Below, piece after piece: positions 59,909 to 64,000 of a stretch of DNA of 64,000 bases. The DNA is from Mikania micrantha (taxonomy: Eukaryota; Streptophyta; Magnoliopsida; Asterales; Asteraceae): NCBI GenBank assembly GCA_009363875.1, contig CM018693.1:77612028-77676027 (forward strand). Direction: 5' to 3'. Position 1 is the first letter of the stretch. The number at the start of each line of letters is the position of its first letter. The position numbers and the translations under genes were made by a program. A model generated the notes under the pieces. The model had not been told where the DNA came from. It ran no database searches and was given only the letters and a program-made list of their open reading frames with translations.

Positions 59909-60409
59909 GTGCGTACACGACCCCTTTCTTATTTTAAACTGTTTTGGGGGAGAAAACATGTGCAACAAACTCTTTTTAGATACATATCACTTGCATGAGT
60001 TACCTGTTTACATTATGTGACAACATAGCATTTAAAAGTCTTTACACACTTCGAACCGTTTAGTTTGCCGTAGCGCAAAGCGTGGTAGTTGGAAATAGAT
60101 CTATTAGGTTTGACAAACCTCACTTGGTAGATGGGATCTACGCAGGTGTTTGACTGACCAAACACATTTTACTATTGTTTGTGCTAGACAATAGTGGCAA
60201 GGCAAAAACATGCTATAGCATGGCAATCGTCAGCTTCGGTGTCGACCACTTATGTAAATAGTACAAATGAATAGCTATCATGACTATGCATGTGTGATTA
60301 TGTTATCTGCAAACTTGATATTCAAACTGTTGTTTTGAACATTGTGAATACTTAAAAACCTGTGTTATGCACCAACCTTTGGGTTGACTTGATTTACATG
60401 TTTTCTCAG
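59909..60409 (+). other. Intron-like block in G4 LTR (predicted)
   Basis: CAAAG|GTGCGT at 59904-59914 and TTTTCTCAG ending at 60409; 501 bases. TTGAC ~25 bases upstream of the acceptor could serve as branch site. Confidence 0.45.
60095..60222 (+). other. Hairpin chain in G4 LTR
   Basis: Consecutive perfect inverted repeats: ATAGATCTAT (60095-60104), AGGTTTG/CAAACCT (60106-60120), GTAGAT/ATCTAC (60127-60141), GTGTTTG/CAAACAC (60146-60165), ACTATTGT/ACAATAGT (60171-60195), CATGCTATAGCATG (60209-60222). CACTT/AGGTG around the third can pair with one G-T wobble. Confidence 0.75.
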
Positions 60410-60710
60410 GACGCTAAGGTGCGCAACAAAGCTGGCATGGACTAGGAGATAGAGTCACATGCATGTTTACATTTATATTGTTTAAGTTACACATTTGGAA
60501 ATTTTGTTTTGTAATTTACATGTTACAACTGTTACTTTGGTTATTGTTTTAAAACACTTCCGCAACTTTTAAAAACTTTGATGTTTTAGACCAAAGTATG
60601 TTTTGAAATTCATATAGAGGTCTTCGTTATGTCTAATGATCTGAGATCCTGGTTTGTCACGTTCCCAAACGGTATGATTCCGTTAGTTGAAAATTGGGGG
60701 TGTGACATAT

Positions 60711-60723
60711 TGGTATCAGAGCC
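60711..60723 (+). promoter_or_regulatory. G4 primer-binding site
   Basis: TGGTATCAGAGCC, three bases after the LTR end, complementary to the plant initiator Met-tRNA 3' end. Confidence 0.92.
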
Positions 60724-60890
60724 ATTGGTTATAGCGAACTAGGTTTGCATTTGTAGACTTAGACTATGACTGTTAGACATTAGACACATATGCTTACACG
60801 TATTACTTAGAAATTACATATGACATTATGTAATTGACTTGCTTACACATTCCATGGCACTGCACTTACATATGGTATTATGTAACAGGC

Positions 60891-61499
60891 ATGGCATCAT
60901 CATCAGCACCGTATATCTATATTGATGATTCTGAGGACGAGGAACCGATAGTTCCAGCACCACCATCATCACCAGCACCACCTATCCCATCTCCTCCACC
61001 AGATGAGAGGGATGATTCAGACCCGGAGGAGGATCCGGAGGAGGATCCAGAGGAGGACCCGGAGGAGGATCCGGATGAGGATCCGGAGGAGGAGCCAGTG
61101 GAGGGCACTCAGGAGATCCCTGCTGAGGGACCTTCTACCCATCCACCACCGGTATTAGATGTTCCTGAGCCTAAGAGGCAAAGGACTGATGCTGAGGAGA
61201 TCGCCAAACTGCGCGAAGACTTGTACTGGGCGAATGACAGGATCGAGTATAATGTTAGGGAACTATGGGATGCTAATGAGAGGCAAGATAATCTTGCCCA
61301 TCTGGTTAATGATATGCGGGATGAGATGATTAATTTGATTGGTCATCTTGAAGCTTCAGAGAACCGAGCCGAGATTCTGGAGGGCAGAATTGAAGCCTTG
61401 GAAGATTTAGTGGCCTCTGAGAATGAGGAAGAGGATGAAGAGGAGGAACCAGCACCAGTTGTTGATTCTGATCCTGAATCCACTGTTGAGGATGATTGA
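60891..61499 (+). CDS. G4 5' ORF: acidic, coiled-coil protein of unknown function (202 aa)
   Basis: Start MASSSAPYIYIDDSEDEEP, chosen because G2 begins the same way; an in-frame ATG at 60834 would add 19 unconserved residues. Pro-rich ~25-45, D-P-E-E repeats ~47-75, PEPKRQR near 105, likely coiled coil ~110-175, acidic end. It differs from G2 mainly in repeat number and scattered substitutions (for example Ser to Ala after QRTD). Intact in all visible parts. Separated from gag by 239 bases, so gag needs reinitiation, splicing or another start. Confidence 0.8.
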   Translation: MASSSAPYIYIDDSEDEEPIVPAPPSSPAPPIPSPPPDERDDSDPEEDPEEDPEEDPEEDPDEDPEEEPVEGTQEIPAEGPSTHPPPVLDVPEPKRQRTDAEEIAKLREDLYWANDRIEYNVRELWDANERQDNLAHLVNDMRDEMINLIGHLEASENRAEILEGRIEALEDLVASENEEEDEEEEPAPVVDSDPESTVEDD

Positions 61500-61711
61500 T
61501 TTTACTTGTTTTGTTTAAACTTATTAGGAACGGGTTGTGTTCCTACACTAGTAGTTTGAAAACTTATATTTGATTTCAAAAGTATTGTACTCAAATCAAA
61601 TTTCTATCTATTGAAAAACTATTATTTATTTCCAGCAGTTGTGTTGATTTATATATTACATGTTGTGTTTGTTGTTTGCTTACACATGTCACATTGGATT
61701 TTGATAACGCT

Positions 61712-61738
61712 CTAACATTTCTTTTAACTAGGAAGATA
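61712..61738 (+). other. Splice-acceptor-like site before G4 gag
   Basis: CTAAC (61712-61716), a pyrimidine-rich TTTCTTTT, then AACTAG ending at 61731. Gag ATG at 61739. Same layout in G2 and G3. Confidence 0.45.
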
Positions 61739-64000
61739 ATGGCCAACGAGAACGTTCACATGACAGTTGCTGAGCTCAACGAGCTAATCAATAACAGAGT
61801 CGCAGAGGCAATCGCACAATATGCTCAGACACACACCACAGGGCCACAGGGTCCGGCAGGGGGACTGGTTAACCCACAAGCATGCACGTTCAAGATGTTC
61901 TTGGACTGTAAGCCACACAATTTCAAAGGATCGGAAGGAGCCATTGGACTCCTACGATGGATTGAGAAGGCTGAATCTATGTTTGAGATGTGCAATTGTC
62001 CTGATGAAAGCAAGGTGAAGTATGCTACGGGAACATTAGAGGGTCCAGCATTAACTTGGTGGAACTCAAATGTTCAGACTTTGGGGTTGGGTGAGGCTAA
62101 TGCCTTGACTTGGAATGGCTTCAAAACTTTAATGCAGGAGGAGTACTGTCCTCGTAGTGAGATGCAAAAACTAGAGGAAGAATACTGGCACCTCAAGATG
62201 GAGGGATCAAATATCGAAGAGTACACGACCCGGTCACATGAATTGGCCAGACTTCTACCACACATGGCTACTCCAGCCAGCAAGTGGATTGAACGATATA
62301 TTGGAGGACTAGTGCCTCAGATTCAGGGATTAGTTACTTCTACAAATCCCACTACCATTCAACAAGCTGTTCGTTTAGCACATCAGCTTACTGATCAGGC
62401 AGTATTACAGGGGACTCTGCCTAAACGAACATCGGCTACCAAGGTGGGAGACCATAAAAGGAAATGGGAAGGTAACAACTCCAAGGGTCACAACCAACAA
62501 TCGTATCAGCAGAATCGGAAGCAAGACTCAAACAAGTCTTACCATAATTTAAATAGTGGTCAGCAATCGTCATCATCGGGGGGTTATATTGGTAAACACC
62601 CCAAGTGCAACAGGTGTGGGTTTCATCATGCCGGTAATCAGTGTGATAGAGCTAGGTGTCAAAGGTGTGGCAAGATTGGACATGCGGCTAAGGATTGTCG
62701 CGGGGAGCTACAAAACAATCACAACAACCAGAATAATAATCAGAACAATGCACAGAAGGGTTGTTTTGAGTGTGGCAAGATGGGACACTTTAAGAAGGAT
62801 TGCCCACAACTCAAGAAGGGTGGGGATAATAATGCAAATGGCAATGGCAACGGCAATGGTAATGGCACCAACAACAACAAGAATAACAACAACAACAATG
62901 GTGCTAGGGGCAGGGCGTTTGTGATTGGAGAACGTCAAGCACGGGAGGATCCCAACATTGTTACGGGTACGTTCCTCTTAAATAATCACTATGCCTCTAT
63001 GTTATTTGACACTGGTGGCGATCGGAGTTTTGTATCTAGTTCACTTGCTAAGTTGCTAAATGTTAGTCCCACTGCCTTAGATAGTCCATACACTGTGGAA
63101 TTAGCTGATGGTAAGTTGATTGTAGTGGAAAACATTTTTAAGGGATGTATCCTTGATTTGATGGGTCAAACATTAGAAATTGATCTTATGCCTATTGCCT
63201 TAGGTAGTTTTGATGTAGTCATTGGCATGGACTGGTTGTCCAAACACCAGGCTGAAATAGTATGCCATGAAAAGATTGTTTGTATACCTCTTACAAATGG
63301 AGAGACGCTGTATGTACAAGGTGAAAAGATCAGTACGCCACTGCGTCTCATATCTTGTATGAAAGCACACAAATGTCTGCGTAAAGGTCATACGGCAGTT
63401 ATAGCACTTATAACTGAAAAGCCGGTAGCTGAGAAGAAGATTGAAGATATACTAGTAGTTTGTGAATTTCCGAAGGTATTTCCAGAAGACTTGCCGGGAT
63501 TACCGCCTATCAGACAGGTGGAATTCCGAATAGACCTTACACCAGATGCAGCACCAATAGCTAGGGCGCCTTATCGACTTGCACCGTCAGAGATGCAAGA
63601 GTTATCTGCACAACTGCAAGAGTTGTTGGATAAGGGTTTCATACGACCTAGTTTTTCACCATGGGGAGCTCCAGTCTTATTTGTTAAGAAGAAGGACGGG
63701 ACTTTCCGTATGTGCATCGATTACCGGGAATTGAACAAGGTTACTATCAAGAACCGGTATCCGTTACCCAGAATTGACGACCTGTTCGATCAGTTGCAAG
63801 GTTCGAGTTACTACTCGAAGATTGATCTCAGATCGGGTTATCATCAACTAAGAGTCCAAGAGGAGGATATTCCAAAGACAGCATTCAGGACGCGCTATGG
63901 CCATTTTGAGTTCTTGGTCATGCCATTTGGGTTGACAAACGCTCCAGCTGTATTCATGGATCTCATGAATCGTGTTTGTAAACCTTACCTTGATAAGTTT
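61739..64000 (+). CDS. G4 gag-pol, open to the window end (754 codons visible)
   Basis: Single uninterrupted frame. Gag core (WIEKAESMFEMC, WWNSNVQTLG), CCHC-type knuckles near residues 290 (CNRCGFHHAGNQC), 307 (CQRCGKIGHAAKDC) and 341 (CFECGKMGHFKKDC), Asn/Gly-rich run ~365-390, protease with LFDTGGDRSF at ~424 and GMDWLSKHQ at ~496, RT from ~577 (FPEDLPGLPP, FRMCIDYRELNK, MPFGLTNAP). The catalytic FIDDILIY box and all later domains lie outside the window. Oddity: the usual protease DTGA reads DTGG. The start matches G2 and G3. Confidence 0.93.
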   Translation, partial: MANENVHMTVAELNELINNRVAEAIAQYAQTHTTGPQGPAGGLVNPQACTFKMFLDCKPHNFKGSEGAIGLLRWIEKAESMFEMCNCPDESKVKYATGTLEGPALTWWNSNVQTLGLGEANALTWNGFKTLMQEEYCPRSEMQKLEEEYWHLKMEGSNIEEYTTRSHELARLLPHMATPASKWIERYIGGLVPQIQGLVTSTNPTTIQQAVRLAHQLTDQAVLQGTLPKRTSATKVGDHKRKWEGNNSKGHNQQSYQQNRKQDSNKSYHNLNSGQQSSSSGGYIGKHPKCNRCGFHHAGNQCDRARCQRCGKIGHAAKDCRGELQNNHNNQNNNQNNAQKGCFECGKMGHFKKDCPQLKKGGDNNANGNGNGNGNGTNNNKNNNNNNGARGRAFVIGERQAREDPNIVTGTFLLNNHYASMLFDTGGDRSFVSSSLAKLLNVSPTALDSPYTVELADGKLIVVENIFKGCILDLMGQTLEIDLMPIALGSFDVVIGMDWLSKHQAEIVCHEKIVCIPLTNGETLYVQGEKISTPLRLISCMKAHKCLRKGHTAVIALITEKPVAEKKIEDILVVCEFPKVFPEDLPGLPPIRQVEFRIDLTPDAAPIARAPYRLAPSEMQELSAQLQELLDKGFIRPSFSPWGAPVLFVKKKDGTFRMCIDYRELNKVTIKNRYPLPRIDDLFDQLQGSSYYSKIDLRSGYHQLRVQEEDIPKTAFRTRYGHFEFLVMPFGLTNAPAVFMDLMNRVCKPYLDKF

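Larger units (their letters stand above)
57573..60707 (+). repeat. G4 5' LTR (3135 bp)
   Basis: TGTGACAATCC...GGGGGTGTGACA. GGCCCAA repeats lie at 57620-57960 and a tRNA-like block at about 59464-59508 (A-box-like TGGTTGGTTATGTTGG, B-box-like GGTTCGACCC). 57960-59900 has no other recognised feature. Confidence 0.95.
57573..64000 (+). mobile_element. Ty3/gypsy chromovirus-like element G4 (5' part)
   Basis: 5' LTR 57573-60707, primer site 60711-60723, 5' ORF 60891-61499, gag-pol 61739 to the window end. It lies within the 5' ORF of G3 in opposite orientation; left flank GTGGT (57568-57572). No stops or frameshifts in coding so far, so it is the youngest element here. Confidence 0.95.

Noticed and set aside
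60917..61108. GSSSGSSSGS-type minus-strand ORF
   Set aside because: Antisense of the D-P-E-E codon repeat in the G4 5' ORF.

Overview
This is plant nuclear DNA made almost wholly of nested LTR retrotransposons. I found no host gene, rRNA, functional tRNA, CRISPR array or bacterial-type operon. Ty1/copia elements have Sirevirus-type pol and an extra 3' ORF. Ty3/gypsy elements are chromovirus-like, with a C-terminal chromodomain-like tail after integrase, long 2-3 kb LTRs and initiator-Met-tRNA primer sites. These point to a dicot with an LTR-rich genome, possibly Asteraceae; that last step is inference.

Layout. (1) 1-7767: gypsy element G1, minus strand; its left LTR is cut by the window edge. 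It sits in the gag of an older plus-strand gypsy fragment B (7768-~10463). (2) A decayed Sirevirus-type copia element Y, minus strand, is spread over ~10464-48966: RH and RT lie at 11006-16081, the integrase C-terminus at 43049-43400, and integrase N-terminus, protease and gag at 47262-48966. Everything between is later insertion. (3) Solo LTR 12183-15324 (duplication TTGAC) splits Y's RT. (4) LTR fragment D (16082-18031) joins Y to a second copia family, X. (5) X forms a tandem LTR-internal-LTR-internal-LTR array (LTRs 21721-22306, 26788-27415, 42420-43048). Both complete internal units lost gag-to-RNase H at the same point and keep only a long 3' ORF. A solo gypsy LTR (18709-21552, duplication ATGAA) and the 10.6 kb gypsy element G2 (28541-39126, duplication AAGAT) are nested in X. 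(6) LTR pieces A, B and C (43401-47261) replaced Y's integrase core. (7) Gypsy G3 (48967-57572, minus) lies in Y's gag, and gypsy G4 (57573 to the window end, plus) lies in G3. G4 looks youngest: its gag-pol frame is open for all 754 visible codons.

How the parts work together. G2, G3 and G4 are one family with the order LTR, primer site, acidic coiled-coil 5' ORF, gag, protease, RT, RNase H, integrase, chromodomain-like tail, polypurine tract, LTR. Gag to chromodomain is one frame. G2 carries five in-frame stops, G3 two, and G4 none so far. The most interesting signals are non-coding or accessory: a chain of hairpins in the gypsy LTRs whose stems differ in sequence but keep pairing between LTR families, a splice-donor/acceptor-like pair framing it about 500 bp apart, a conserved stem-loop beside the polypurine tract, the extra 5' ORF with an acceptor-like site before gag, and the X array.

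All boundaries were read by eye. LTR ends with target duplications are exact; other junctions are good to a few or tens of bases. Identities and ages are estimates.
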